Source: JAKLFA01 sp038222225 (GTDB lineage: Bacteria > Omnitrophota > Gorgyraeia > Zapsychrales > JANLHA01). Taken from it: DNA of 49,026 bases. Within the stretch, counting starts at the first letter, position 1, and each line of letters starts with the position of its first letter. The position numbers and the translations under genes were made by a program. The stretch is from the NCBI GenBank assembly GCA_038222225.1, contig JBBRHV010000011.1, positions 1 to 49,026 of the forward strand, read 5' to 3'. Below the pieces are notes generated by a model. That model worked only from the letters and a program-made list of their open reading frames with translations, was not told the origin of the DNA and made no database searches. Shown here one piece after another: positions 17,565 to 26,652 of this stretch.

Positions 17565-18331
17565 ACCATATCTCTTCATTAAAACAGGCCCGTGTGTTTT
17601 TCATCCTCATCCTGTTTCTGGCACTCCCTGCCGGCTCAGCCAATGCGCAACAGCCGTCGGGCGTCACTGCCCAGCCGGTGGTTCAGGAGCCATTAAACGA
17701 AACACCACTACCTGATGAAAACGGGATCTTTGATCCAATGGCCATGGATGACAATTATTTTGATGACGGATTTCTCATTCAAGGCTTCTCAGAACGCTAC
17801 CTGGAAGAGGATATGGATACGCTCCTGGCCATGATTCAGGATGAAACGATCCCTGATATCAAGGCGGCCGCGGCTGTACGCGCTCTGCGTGAAAAATACG
17901 CCCTGAACATATTCAACCGGGATAAGGCCGCCGCCGAACGCGCACTTCTCAAAACCTATAGCCGTTCGGATTCGGCATTCCTGCACGTGGAAATCATGCA
18001 GACACTGGTCCTGATGGACCGCTATAAATACTATGCAACATTTGTTCCGAGACTGCTCCTGAAACTGGATCACTACAATGACGCCATCAATATGGCGGCC
18101 TTCAATGGCATGAACACGATCATTAGACAGGGAAACAACCGGTCCCGTGAAGCCCGTATTGTCTTTACAACGCTTAGAAAAATGCTATTCTTAAAAAGGA
18201 ATCGCCTGGCAAACATCACCGAGCCGGATGAACGCCTCAAACAAAAAATCGAGATTTTGAAATGGTCTATCAAGATCCTTGGAGCCCAAGAACTTGACCG
18301 GCTTCCGAAAGAAGTCTTAAACCTATTGTAA
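17561..18331 (+). CDS. Secreted helical protein of unknown function, 256 aa
   Basis: A signal peptide is clear (FFILILFLALPAGSANA, with cleavage expected near residue 30). The mature part is mostly helical with repeated amphipathic units of about 35-40 residues such as DETIPDIKAAAAVRALREKY and LHVEIMQTLVLMDRY, resembling HEAT-like repeats. I do not recognise a named family. It overlaps nadC by 4 bp and precedes a lipoprotein, so it belongs to a small envelope set at the operon end. A periplasmic scaffolding role would be a guess. Confidence 0.6.
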   Translation: MNHISSLKQARVFFILILFLALPAGSANAQQPSGVTAQPVVQEPLNETPLPDENGIFDPMAMDDNYFDDGFLIQGFSERYLEEDMDTLLAMIQDETIPDIKAAAAVRALREKYALNIFNRDKAAAERALLKTYSRSDSAFLHVEIMQTLVLMDRYKYYATFVPRLLLKLDHYNDAINMAAFNGMNTIIRQGNNRSREARIVFTTLRKMLFLKRNRLANITEPDERLKQKIEILKWSIKILGAQELDRLPKEVLNLL

Positions 18332-18361
18332 TGTATACTTTGGGTAAAAAGGAGGGAAGGG

Positions 18362-18700
18362 ATGAAACAGCATCTGACAATTTTTCTTCTGATCACTTTA
18401 TTAACATGTTCTTCCTGCAGCATCTATAGCCTGGACAGCGATCAGCAACTTGTCGTGCCAAACCGTGATGAAACCCGTGACCCGCAGACAATCGAGGTTT
18501 TAGAGACTGTCACCCGTCCTCATAAGGTCATCGGAACCATCGTGATCAACACCGAGCGCAATGAAGACATGGATTCCATCTACTGGCGCATGAAAAAAGA
18601 AGCCTCTGTCATGGGAGGGGACGCCATCACAAATTTAAGAATAAGTCCAAATAAACGCATCCGTGCGAATTTCACGGTGGACATCATCACGTACGAATAA
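18362..18700 (+). CDS. Small lipoprotein, unknown function, 112 aa
   Basis: The N-terminus is a lipoprotein signal: a basic start, a hydrophobic FLLITLLT core and CSSC, with either Cys15 or Cys18 as the lipidation site (Cys18 is more usual in spacing). The mature part contains VIGTIVINTE and SVMGGDAITNLRI, resembling small outer-membrane lipoproteins with a YbjQ/DUF4156-like GGDAI turn. GGAGGGAAGGG lies just before the ATG. It is followed after 79 bp by the coiled-coil protein gene. Function unknown. Confidence 0.65.
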   Translation: MKQHLTIFLLITLLTCSSCSIYSLDSDQQLVVPNRDETRDPQTIEVLETVTRPHKVIGTIVINTERNEDMDSIYWRMKKEASVMGGDAITNLRISPNKRIRANFTVDIITYE

Positions 18701-18779
18701 ATCTGTCTTTTTTCTAGAAACCTTTTTTGCTTTATGTTTTAATACATATAATGCATTTTGAGAAAGGACACAAAACGCC

Positions 18780-20807
18780 GTGTGGCCATTTTATCTGCTG
18801 ATCCTTATTATTTTTTTCGGTTTTTCCGCTGTGATGAAAGTCATTTGGGATGAGCACCGAAAAGAAACCGGAGAAAAATTGCCCAGCAAAAAAGAGGCGC
18901 CTGTTACCCCGGTCGAGGTCCTTCAACGCAGCGGGCTCAACAACCCCACAGAAATAAAGTCTTCTGCTGCTGCGGCACCTTCGTCTTCCGTGCTGGACAA
19001 AATCAAATCCCTCTTGCCGCTTCTCTTAAAAAAGAAAACTGCCCGTTCAGATCAGGGCGAACCCATTTCTCCAATAGAGGCCTCAGCCCTGGCCGGAGAT
19101 GTTCCACAGACGGGAACCGCCTCAATCCGGTTGGATCCGAGCAGCGGAAAACCATCCATCCGTATTCATCAACCCGCAGAAACGCCAGCTGCCGCCCGCG
19201 TTGAACAGCCCATAAAAAAGGCTGATCCCGCCATCGATAAAGAAGTGGAGCTTTCGATTCAAAACGACGAGCTTAAAAATCAGTTTGCGCAGCTGCAAGA
19301 ACGCTATGATAAGCTGGACAAATTGTTCATTGAAAAATCAGAATCCCTCGAAAGAACACTGAACGATCTTGAACACGAACAGAAAAACCGCAAAGAATTT
19401 AATAAGGTCAAAGACCTGCTGGAAAAAGAAATCAAGGATTCAAAGGATATTGCCAAAAAAGCTGAGGCAGGACTCAACTCGATCAAATCCGAATCCACCA
19501 CGTATACGGCCCGCATTACCCAATTGGAAGAAAAGATCAAAAAGCTCGAAGGCGAACTTTATGCCAAAGAAGACCTCTTAGAAGAACAAAGCAAAAAAAT
19601 CACGCAACTGTCCTCGGCATCTAAAATGGCCGCTGCATCTCGTCCAGCGACGGAACCAAAAATAGAGGAGAAGCCGCCGGAGGCAGAACCACCTGCCCCT
19701 GTTGCCGAAACTCCTTCTCCTGAACAACACCAGGAACCGATCGCGCCAGCGTCCGCCGCTCCTGACACAACAACAATCGAAGCGCCGGCCAAACCCAACG
19801 AGCAACAGCCTGCAGATGCAAAAGCCGAATATCCTTCAACCGAAACGCCAGTTCTTTCTCAACAACCCGTAGATCACGAATCACCACAGGACACCGCTGC
19901 CCCAGAACCACCAGTGCAGCAGCCGTCCTCTGAAGATGATTCTGCTATCAAAAAAAAGACACAACCGCCAGAAGAACCTAAAGAACGAACTAAACCCCTT
20001 GAACTTCCGGCTTCCCCGGAATACCTGTCCTTGCTGGGGGCAACTTCCTCTATGGAAAGTGAAGACGCTGCCGTCTCCGCAACTGATGAAGAATTTTCCA
20101 CAGATGAAACCGATCATACCACGCCGTCTCCGAAACCCGATGATTCAGAAACACCCATCGAAAGCCCGCTGGATGACACGCTAGAAAATTTTTCAAACGA
20201 ACCGGCATTGTACGAGCCTGCAGAAAGCCTCCCTGCCGAGCAGCTAGGAGGGGAGATATCGGAAACTCCTTCTGAAGGACAACCATCCTCACATCGCAAT
20301 TTTGACGACCTTTTGCTTAAACCACTTTCCGCTCCAGATGAAGAGCCTGTCAAGAAAGAAACCATTCCGGATGCACCCGCTTCCCAGGAGATGGCCGAGG
20401 AGGAGCAGCAGGATTTGCCGGAACCGCCACCCCAGTTATCTGCGGAACAACTCCGTTTAGAAGGCATGGATTTGCAAAAGGACGAGCCTGATGATCTGCC
20501 TCCGCTTACACCCGCGGAAGAACTTTCGGAAATGATCGTCGAACGCATTGGTCTTCAAAACACGGACGATGATGCTGCACCCGCAAAAAAAGAACCGCCA
20601 ACTGAAGAACCCGCGTACGAAGACTCGCCGAATGAACAATCGAATGACGACGAGGAAAATCTAACATTTACGAATGAAAACCAGCCGCCTGAAGATCCGG
20701 ACATGCCGCATCTCACTCCTGATATTTTTAAAGATCTCAAGTTTGAATTGGAAGAAGCTGCCGATTCAAAAAATAAAGAAAATCAAAAGGACGAAACCAA
20801 CCCCTAG
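18780..20807 (+). CDS. Membrane-anchored coiled-coil, Pro/Glu-rich protein, 675 aa
   Basis: Start is GTG 18780 with AGAAAGGA about 10 bp upstream. One membrane segment lies at residues 2-22 (FYLLILIIFFGFSAVMKVIW). Residues about 160-280 form a strong heptad coiled coil (LEKEIKDSKDIAKKAEAGL and neighbours). From about 280 to the end it is low complexity, rich in Pro, Glu, Ser and Ala, strongly acidic, and probably disordered. The amino-acid bias, not homology, dominates, so no family can be named. A filament-like or tether role at the inner membrane is plausible but not shown. Confidence 0.6.
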   Translation: MWPFYLLILIIFFGFSAVMKVIWDEHRKETGEKLPSKKEAPVTPVEVLQRSGLNNPTEIKSSAAAAPSSSVLDKIKSLLPLLLKKKTARSDQGEPISPIEASALAGDVPQTGTASIRLDPSSGKPSIRIHQPAETPAAARVEQPIKKADPAIDKEVELSIQNDELKNQFAQLQERYDKLDKLFIEKSESLERTLNDLEHEQKNRKEFNKVKDLLEKEIKDSKDIAKKAEAGLNSIKSESTTYTARITQLEEKIKKLEGELYAKEDLLEEQSKKITQLSSASKMAAASRPATEPKIEEKPPEAEPPAPVAETPSPEQHQEPIAPASAAPDTTTIEAPAKPNEQQPADAKAEYPSTETPVLSQQPVDHESPQDTAAPEPPVQQPSSEDDSAIKKKTQPPEEPKERTKPLELPASPEYLSLLGATSSMESEDAAVSATDEEFSTDETDHTTPSPKPDDSETPIESPLDDTLENFSNEPALYEPAESLPAEQLGGEISETPSEGQPSSHRNFDDLLLKPLSAPDEEPVKKETIPDAPASQEMAEEEQQDLPEPPPQLSAEQLRLEGMDLQKDEPDDLPPLTPAEELSEMIVERIGLQNTDDDAAPAKKEPPTEEPAYEDSPNEQSNDDEENLTFTNENQPPEDPDMPHLTPDIFKDLKFELEEAADSKNKENQKDETNP

Positions 20808-20825
20808 TCGTAAAGGAGAAGCCCT

Positions 20826-21437
20826 ATGAACAACAGCACAAACAACATTTTCCTCTTAAGCACGATGGCGCTGCTGTGCTTTGTTTTGACAGCCGCGTTT
20901 ATTTTACCTCAAACCTGTTTAGCGCAATTTTCAACGGGAGATAAAACCATGTCAGAAACCATTGTCGTTCTAGAAACCAATCAGGGACTGATCAAAATCC
21001 GATTAATGCCGGATATAGCCCCAAAGGCAGTCGAAAACTTTGTGACCCATGTCAAAAACGGCTACTACAATGGCCTCATTTTTCATCGCGTCATCAAAGA
21101 TTTTATGCTCCAGGGAGGAGACCCGACTGGAACCGGAAGCGGAGGGGAAAGCATTTGGGGCCGCCCCTTTGAAGATGAAGTCAGCTCTTCCGTTAAGTTC
21201 AGTAAACCGGGCCTGTTGGCCATGGCCAATGCCGGCCCAGGTACAAACGGAAGCCAATTCTTTATTACAACCAAAGCAACGCCCTGGCTGAATATGAAAC
21301 ACACCATTTTCGGAGAAGTTATTCAAGGTATGGATGTTGTGGGAATCATTGAAAACGTCCCCACAGGACCCGGAGATAAGCCCAAGCAAGAACAGAAAAT
21401 CATCCGCGCCTTTGTGGATAATGAGGAAAGCTGGTAA
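20826..21437 (+). CDS. Periplasmic peptidyl-prolyl cis-trans isomerase, cyclophilin type
   Basis: The cyclophilin core runs from about residue 47 to the end: FHRVIKDFMLQGGD holds the catalytic Arg, FEDE and GLLAMANAGPGTNGSQFFI the substrate-binding residues, and WLNMKHTIFGEV the closing strand. The first ~38 residues form an export signal (LLCFVLTAAFILPQTCLA); ATG 20949 could give a cytoplasmic form, but AAAGGAGAAG sits before ATG 20826. It would speed folding at Xaa-Pro bonds in the periplasm. It is the last gene of the operon, ahead of the terminator. Confidence 0.9.
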   Translation: MNNSTNNIFLLSTMALLCFVLTAAFILPQTCLAQFSTGDKTMSETIVVLETNQGLIKIRLMPDIAPKAVENFVTHVKNGYYNGLIFHRVIKDFMLQGGDPTGTGSGGESIWGRPFEDEVSSSVKFSKPGLLAMANAGPGTNGSQFFITTKATPWLNMKHTIFGEVIQGMDVVGIIENVPTGPGDKPKQEQKIIRAFVDNEESW

Positions 21438-21472
21438 TAAGGCCTCACTTAGATAGATTTATCAATCAAGAA

Positions 21473-21520
21473 AACCCTCCTCCCGGGACACATTAAAACC
21501 AGGGGGGAGGGTTCATTTTT
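21473..21520 (+). terminator. Rho-independent terminator of the 6.4-21.4 kb operon
   Basis: AACCCTCC at 21473-21480 pairs with GGAGGGTT at 21506-21513 and the stem is extended by further C-G pairs inside; CATTTTTA follows. Confidence 0.75.
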
Positions 21521-21949
21521 ACAAAAACACTATCATTAATTCTTCCCTCCGCACAAAAAGCACTAAAAATGCGGCTAACCTCAAAGAAATGATCCAATAA
21601 ATCCCACAATACCAGTAAACAAGCAGAGCACATAGTCAACATCTCGCTAACGCATCAACAAACACCGCGTCACACACCACATCGTTCAAAAATGCCTCTT
21701 TAAATTATGACTTCTCCCAACAAACCCCTAGCATCATGGATGGAGAAGAGACAACCCAGGCCCACACTCACCACATTACCCACAAACAACCCCTTTAAAT
21801 TTTAACATGATGTGCTTTCTAAGCCATCAGAAAGAAGAGAACGAGCGTTTTCCGGAAAACATAAGGATAATCTAACTGCTTTAGAAGCCAACGTTTAGCC
21901 CCTATTCGGCCTATTAAAACTAGTTAACATAACATATATTATAGGAAGT
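21521..21949. other. Gene-free AT-rich stretch
   Basis: No convincing coding frame, RNA or ordered repeat is seen. It adjoins the relic gene at 21950-22375 and may be older decayed sequence. Confidence 0.5.
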
Positions 21950-22375
21950 TGCGAATTAGGTACAACCAAAACCCAGAACCTGTTTTTAACCACCTTTCAG
22001 GCTTAAATACTGGACTATTCGGAACCTCTCCGATTAGATATTCTTCTGCACGCCACCATTTCCGATCTAAAAATATCTTGTTGCGTTTCTCCCTTCAATC
22101 GCCACTCATAACCGCTGAATCAGCTGCCATGAACTTCTTTAACTACCCTTTTAAAGACTCGGCCTGCTGACACACCATCATCTTTATGCTTCCATAGCCG
22201 ATATTCATCTAAAAATTGCCTTGCCGGGCCTTAATAAAAAACCCACTTTCAGACGGTTTAATTTCCAAAAAATCAAAGATCCGATTTAGAGCCGTTGGAT
22301 TTTTTACAAACTCCTCACGAACAACCCTACCAAAGATCTGTAAACAATCCCATAAGTTATTTATTTACAAGTACT
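21950..22375 (-). pseudogene. Decayed sulfotransferase-like gene, C-terminal part
   Basis: On the minus strand, frames broken by stops and shifts read as one protein-like path. First (about 22355-22215) comes LWDCLQIFGRVVREEFVKNP followed by TALNRIFDFLEIKPSESG. A +1-type shift then gives FLDEYRLWKHKDDGVSAGRV. After another break comes FLDRKWWRAEEYLIGEVPNS near the end. The phrase ending LNRIFDFLEI is typical of the C-terminal helix of sulfotransferases (compare L--IFDFLGV in that family). No intact start is found. It lies just downstream of the GT8-like gene on the same strand, so it may once have been part of the same glycan operon. Confidence 0.45.
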
Positions 22376-22450
22376 TATATAATTTATAAACTCATGGCAG
22401 AACTTTTTTTGCTTACACGCGTTAATATCACATTTGTGAACACCGTCGAG

Positions 22451-23566
22451 TTATTTCCAAGGATTGATTCTTCGAAGTTTTATGATCATAGATTCCTCCG
22501 GAGCAATATACAAACCCATACCGACCTTCCGGTCAATATTCATTTGCTTTTTATGCTTTATCAACTTGTTATAAAGATCCGTATTCGCCATACGAAAAAC
22601 CCTCCCTAGACGGCCAAATAGCCAATCTATGGCCAACCGAGCACGCTTGAGTTTGGAATTCATGATTTCTTCTAGAAGAATCTCAACCTCCGCAATTGCC
22701 TCCGGATGCCAAACCACGGCTTTCCGTTCAAGGTTCCGGTTGAAATTTAAAGAATCCGCCCGATCCAAATTGTTTTTCCATTCCGCATAAAAATACCCTC
22801 GATTGATCCAGGGCTTATCGGCCGTCACAAAATGGATAATCATTCCAGAAACGTCCTGCGGAGGAATTAACCATGGATTGAGATCCCCCATCACTTGGAC
22901 ATTATAAACAACCGGCAACGACCCCCATCGATCATAAAAATACAGATTAAACGCCAGCTGATCTCCATGCTGACTGATCATCGCGCACCGCCGAAACATT
23001 TGGCAAAACCCCTGAAATACATTCTCGTCCTCAATGACATCAGAACTGAACACAAAAAAACCTGCACAAAAAAATGCCTTCTTCAGGTCGTACTCATTTT
23101 TGATGTCCTGAATCCGTTTGCGGCATTCGCCGGCGTCCAACAATCTTTCTTTAATCTTCCCCTTGGAAACCAGCTCGAACTTAAGCTGCTTCTTCGCGAC
23201 ATCTCTGACAGAATGAAACCCTTGTAAACCGCACAATGCGTCCAAAGACGCACGGACAATCGCATCCGCATCCGAATAAATGACCGTTCTCCATTGTTTG
23301 AATTCCGGAGTGAACAGGTAAAACTTGCTGGTTAAAACCGCGCTCATCCCTCCCTGCGGGCCTTCAAATAAAGGTGCGCAATGCCTAACCAAAATGCCTC
23401 TTTTGCGAAACCAGGCCAAATCCGGCTCCGGCACATCATGAGCCAAAAGCATACAATCCCCGCTCCAGCCGGCATTAAAATAAAGACCGGAGAACAGTTG
23501 CTTAGCCTGCTCAAGATAATTGCGGTCCGCCAATGTGACAAACAAATCTTTATTCGGCATGCCCAT
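22451..23566 (-). CDS. GT8-like glycosyltransferase, 371 aa
   Basis: The layout is that of a GT-A nucleotide-sugar transferase: an N-terminal FVTLADRNYLEQAKQLFSGL strand-helix, a KFYLFTP helix, then VIYSDADAIVR in which D-A-D is the metal-binding DxD motif, and later HGDQLAFNLY and GDLNPWL. This resembles family GT8 (glycogenin/LgtC-like). AAGGA is 8 bp before ATG 23566, so the upstream TTG 23572 is rejected. The C-terminal ~80 residues are basic and helical, as expected for peripheral membrane attachment. It follows the DUF134 gene after 30 bp on the same strand. Confidence 0.6.
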   Translation of the reverse strand: MGMPNKDLFVTLADRNYLEQAKQLFSGLYFNAGWSGDCMLLAHDVPEPDLAWFRKRGILVRHCAPLFEGPQGGMSAVLTSKFYLFTPEFKQWRTVIYSDADAIVRASLDALCGLQGFHSVRDVAKKQLKFELVSKGKIKERLLDAGECRKRIQDIKNEYDLKKAFFCAGFFVFSSDVIEDENVFQGFCQMFRRCAMISQHGDQLAFNLYFYDRWGSLPVVYNVQVMGDLNPWLIPPQDVSGMIIHFVTADKPWINRGYFYAEWKNNLDRADSLNFNRNLERKAVVWHPEAIAEVEILLEEIMNSKLKRARLAIDWLFGRLGRVFRMANTDLYNKLIKHKKQMNIDRKVGMGLYIAPEESMIIKLRRINPWK

Positions 23567-23596
23567 ATGCAAGAATCCTTGTGATACAAGGCCCGG

Positions 23597-24037
23597 TTAT
23601 GAAGTGAGGACTTCTTCCTTGGATAGCTTTCCCTTAACATCCATGACGGCAGCCTCAATGCTTTTCTGAATTTTTTTGTTGCGAGATTGAAAATGCAGCA
23701 GCTCTTGCTCAAAAGTTTCTAAAGAAAAATTCTTTTTTCTTACTCCGATCTGCGCGCTTCCCATGCGAATCCTCATAATCTTACCATTAACCAAGGCATC
23801 CGCAACCCTTTTGCGGGCCTCGCGCAAAATACGCCCGAAGCTGGCCCGGGAAATGCTCATCACCTGAGCCCCCTGCTCCTGAGAAAACCCCTGAAAATCC
23901 GCCAGTTTTAAAGTCTCCAGTTGATCAAACGTGATTTCCACTTCATCCGGACGTCCGGGCCTTCCCCGGGGAGAAAACGTAATCGTCTTGGGCATGTGCT
24001 GAATATAACGAACTTTTTTAGGACGGCCTTTCACCAT
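23597..24037 (-). CDS. DUF134 (UPF0251) predicted DNA-binding protein
   Basis: The 146 residues show the DUF134 layout: a GRPKKVRYI start, a TFDQLETLKLADFQGFSQEQ segment, then the helix-turn-helix VMSISRASFGRILREARKRV and the VADALVNGK signature. The long charged helix after residue 100 is not part of the core domain. Its own promoter (24136-24164) and a perfect inverted repeat placed over the predicted start of transcription suggest it controls itself. GAGGAG lies before the ATG. Target genes elsewhere are unknown; the GT8-like gene downstream is probably cotranscribed. Confidence 0.85.
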   Translation of the reverse strand: MVKGRPKKVRYIQHMPKTITFSPRGRPGRPDEVEITFDQLETLKLADFQGFSQEQGAQVMSISRASFGRILREARKRVADALVNGKIMRIRMGSAQIGVRKKNFSLETFEQELLHFQSRNKKIQKSIEAAVMDVKGKLSKEEVLTS

Positions 24038-24113
24038 GAGGAGCTCCTTTGATCCGTGAAAAAACTAAATGGCAGATTCCTTTTAACATCTGCTCAAAAC
24101 AACCCGGGGGTAC

Positions 24114-24133
24114 TTATGAGCATATTCTCATAA
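24114..24133 (-). promoter_or_regulatory. Palindromic operator upstream of the DUF134 gene
   Basis: TTATGAG-CATATT-CTCATAA is a perfect 7-bp inverted repeat with a 6-bp centre. It begins two bases past the -10 hexamer at 24136-24141, so a bound protein would block transcription start. Confidence 0.55.
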
Positions 24134-24135
24134 AT

Positions 24136-24164
24136 ACTATACGGTTGAACTGGGCATTTGTAAA
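24136..24164 (-). promoter_or_regulatory. Sigma-70-type promoter of the DUF134 gene
   Basis: On the minus strand, TTTACA (24159-24164) and TATAGT (24136-24141) are 17 bp apart, each one mismatch from consensus. Confidence 0.55.
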
Positions 24165-24196
24165 TAAAAAAATAGGCAATTTTCCGACGGGAAAAT
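24162..24196 (-). terminator. Terminator of the signalling operon
   Basis: On the minus strand, ATTTTCC and GGAAAAT (24179-24196) form a 7-bp stem with a 4-nt loop, followed by a T-rich tail ending near 24162, 22 bp past the PocR-GAF stop. Confidence 0.55.
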
Positions 24197-24217
24197 CACC
24201 CTCCCTCACTTTTTTAA

Positions 24218-25249
24218 CTAAGCATCGAGAACTGTGGAGACCAGCCGTGACAGGCTCTGAAGATAGGAAAAATTGGAAGAAATAAGATTATCGGGATCAA
24301 TCGCATTGATGTTCAAAACCCCATATACACGATTACGGCCGGAAAGCGGGATCACTGCCGAATCCGAAAGATCAGCCCTTTTCAAATATCTACAAATGGT
24401 GGAATCCCCCTCAACCCCCTTAATGATAAAGGCCCGGTTGTCCCGAACCGCAACTCCCGAAACTCCCTCACCGATCTTAGCAACAGCACGATCTGTAAAT
24501 TTCGTATTTAATCCGCGGGAAACACGCACCGACAACTGCTCGTTCTGCTCATCCACCATCATAATCGAACCCGAAGATGCGCCTGAAAGCCGTAAGGCGA
24601 TCTCCAGGACCGAAACCAAAAGCTCATCAATGGAAGCCGTTTCATAAAGCGCAGCCACTTCCTCTACGATCCCCTCCGGAAAAATATCATGCCGAAGCTT
24701 CTTTTTCGTCAGGGTCTGCTTTTCCGACTGCACATCAACCAGCTCACGGCCAATGGTTCCCAGCAAATCTAAAATCCCATTCATCGCCACATGTGAAATC
24801 ACCCTCAGCTCATTGATCTGATTTAGAGTTTCTTCAGCATCAAAACCATATTCAGCCGCTTGTTGTTTATAAACCTCATCATCCAGACGCTTATTTAATA
24901 TAACAGGACCGACCACCATATAAGCAAACTCCAAACCGTAGCCCTTAAGCGGAACCAAAAAAGCATGTAAATCACAACAGCCGTGATACTCTTTATAATC
25001 CCCAAAAGGCGCAAAAGAGCTTAAAAACCCATCCCCTTCCATGCCGAAATGACGCATCATCTCAGAAAAAAGCGTCCCGCCATAAGGAAAACCGCCCCCA
25101 TCCGTAAGCGGAGAAACAATAATGTGCCCGAAAGGATCAACCAGGAAAATATTGATCCGAAGAACGCTCATGAACCGCTGCAGGCAATCCCGCCACTTCT
25201 CAATGACAATCAGCTCTTCTATAAGTTTTTTAGAATGAAATAAAGCCAT
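24218..25249 (-). CDS. PocR-GAF sensor protein, 343 aa
   Basis: Residues about 10-170 look like a PocR domain: LVDPFGHIIVSPLTDGG, the small-molecule-binding YHGCCDLHAFLVPLK with paired cysteines, and FAYMVVGPVILNKR. After a linker, residues about 205-343 form a GAF domain (SGASSGSIMMVDEQNEQLSV, GEGVSGVAVRDNRAFI). There is no output domain, so it probably reports to the kinase or activator encoded upstream. Its start overlaps the stop of the sigma-54 activator by one base. PocR domains bind small hydrocarbon derivatives in characterised cases; the ligand here is unknown. Confidence 0.7.
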   Translation of the reverse strand: MALFHSKKLIEELIVIEKWRDCLQRFMSVLRINIFLVDPFGHIIVSPLTDGGGFPYGGTLFSEMMRHFGMEGDGFLSSFAPFGDYKEYHGCCDLHAFLVPLKGYGLEFAYMVVGPVILNKRLDDEVYKQQAAEYGFDAEETLNQINELRVISHVAMNGILDLLGTIGRELVDVQSEKQTLTKKKLRHDIFPEGIVEEVAALYETASIDELLVSVLEIALRLSGASSGSIMMVDEQNEQLSVRVSRGLNTKFTDRAVAKIGEGVSGVAVRDNRAFIIKGVEGDSTICRYLKRADLSDSAVIPLSGRNRVYGVLNINAIDPDNLISSNFSYLQSLSRLVSTVLDA

Positions 25250-26652
25250 TATTTTAACTTTTTAAACTCAATATTGTATTTTTTCATCTTATTATACAAC
25301 GTTGTCCGGTTAATCCCCAGCACGGACGCAGCCTTATTACGGTTCCAGGAATTCTGCTCCAAAGCCGCAATGATCACATCCCGTTCCGGCTGCTGCATGA
25401 CCTCTTTCAAAGAACGGCCGACCTTCATAGCCGTCACGCGCTTCTTCGCTTCATCAAATTTTGAAGAGTTTGGAACATCCCATTTCTGAAGAATCTCCGT
25501 CTTTGCCATAATCACCGCCCCCTCAACCGCATTTTCAAGCTCTCGGATATTCCCCGGCCACCGATAGTTCAGAAATATCGTTGCAATCTCATCTGAAATA
25601 CCAGCAATTTTCTTGCCATTTTTATTGGCATATTGTTCTAAAAAGTGTATCGTCAACATTTCCATGTCTTCCTTGCGCTCACGCAAAGGCGGCATCACAA
25701 TTGAGATCACATTGATCCGGTAATACAGATCTTCCCGGAATTCCCCAGTCTCAACAAGATCGGTCAACGGACGATTCGTCGCCACAATGATGCGGGCGTC
25801 GGTTTTTCGGGTCACATTATCCCCCACCCTCTCAAAAACCCCATCCTGAAGCACCCGCAAAAGCTTAACTTGAAGCATGGGCGAAAACGCATCAATTTCA
25901 TCAAGAAAAATCGTTCCGCCGCGGGCATATTCAAACCGCCCTTCCTTATCACGGATCGCGCCCGTAAAAGCCCCTTTCACATGCCCAAAAAGCTCACTCT
26001 CCAGCAGCGTCTCTGAAAGCGCCCCGCAGCTGACCTCCACAAACGGCTTATCACAACGGTTCTCATCCATTTGATGAATGGCCCGGGCAGCCAAACCCTT
26101 TCCGGTCCCGCTCTCCCCGGTGATCAAAATGGTGGCATTGGAGGTCGCCACCGATTGGATCACATGATAAACTTTCTGCATTCTCGGACTCGAGCCGATC
26201 ATCTGACCGCATGACGTGGGATTCGACTTGGCCAGCATTTCCCGCAGTTTCAAATTCTCGGCAATAATCTCTTTATGCTCAATGATCTTCTGAATACGGG
26301 ACTTGATCTCCTCATCATTGATCGGTTTACAAATATAATCATAGGCTCCTTTACGCATCGCCTCCACCGCCGACTCAATGGAACCAAACCCTGTAATGAG
26401 AATGACCTCGATCGTAGGAAAACTTTTCTTCACGCTCTCCAAAAGTTCAATGCCGCTTTTTTGCGGCAGCTTCATATCCGTCAGAACAATATCAACCTGT
26501 TGATCCGCCAAAAAATTCAGCGCCTCTTCAGCGCTCTGAGCCATATGCGCGTGATACCCCTCGATGCGCAGAATCTCAAACAGCGACTGACGGATCAAAG
26601 GCTCATCATCCACGATCAAAATATCATAATTTCGCTTATCCAATGCTTTCAT
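25249..26652 (-). CDS. NtrC-family sigma-54 response regulator, 467 aa
   Basis: The receiver domain has phospho-acceptor Asp59 (VLTDMKLP), Thr86 and Lys109. The AAA+ domain has Walker A GESGTGKG (179-186), the GAFTGA sigma-54 contact loop (227-232) and Walker B FLDEIDAF. The C-terminus carries a Fis-type helix-turn-helix (NRNKAASVLGINRTTLYNKM). The start overlaps the kinase stop by 4 bp, so the pair forms a two-component system. PEP-CTERM/exosortase loci are often governed by a PrsK/PrsR kinase-activator pair with RpoN; two sigma-54-like promoters before PEP-CTERM genes at 41.9 and 42.9 kb make this regulator a candidate, by inference. Confidence 0.93.
   Translation of the reverse strand: MKALDKRNYDILIVDDEPLIRQSLFEILRIEGYHAHMAQSAEEALNFLADQQVDIVLTDMKLPQKSGIELLESVKKSFPTIEVILITGFGSIESAVEAMRKGAYDYICKPINDEEIKSRIQKIIEHKEIIAENLKLREMLAKSNPTSCGQMIGSSPRMQKVYHVIQSVATSNATILITGESGTGKGLAARAIHQMDENRCDKPFVEVSCGALSETLLESELFGHVKGAFTGAIRDKEGRFEYARGGTIFLDEIDAFSPMLQVKLLRVLQDGVFERVGDNVTRKTDARIIVATNRPLTDLVETGEFREDLYYRINVISIVMPPLRERKEDMEMLTIHFLEQYANKNGKKIAGISDEIATIFLNYRWPGNIRELENAVEGAVIMAKTEILQKWDVPNSSKFDEAKKRVTAMKVGRSLKEVMQQPERDVIIAALEQNSWNRNKAASVLGINRTTLYNKMKKYNIEFKKLK

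Noticed and set aside
19304..20740. Several long open frames opposite the coiled-coil protein gene
   Set aside because: They are antisense images of a biased Glu/Pro/Ser-rich sequence and show only low-complexity Ser, Gly or Arg runs.
21949..22170. 73-codon plus-strand open frame in the gap after the cyclophilin gene
   Set aside because: No ribosome binding site or domain; the minus strand at the same place reads as the sulfotransferase-like relic.
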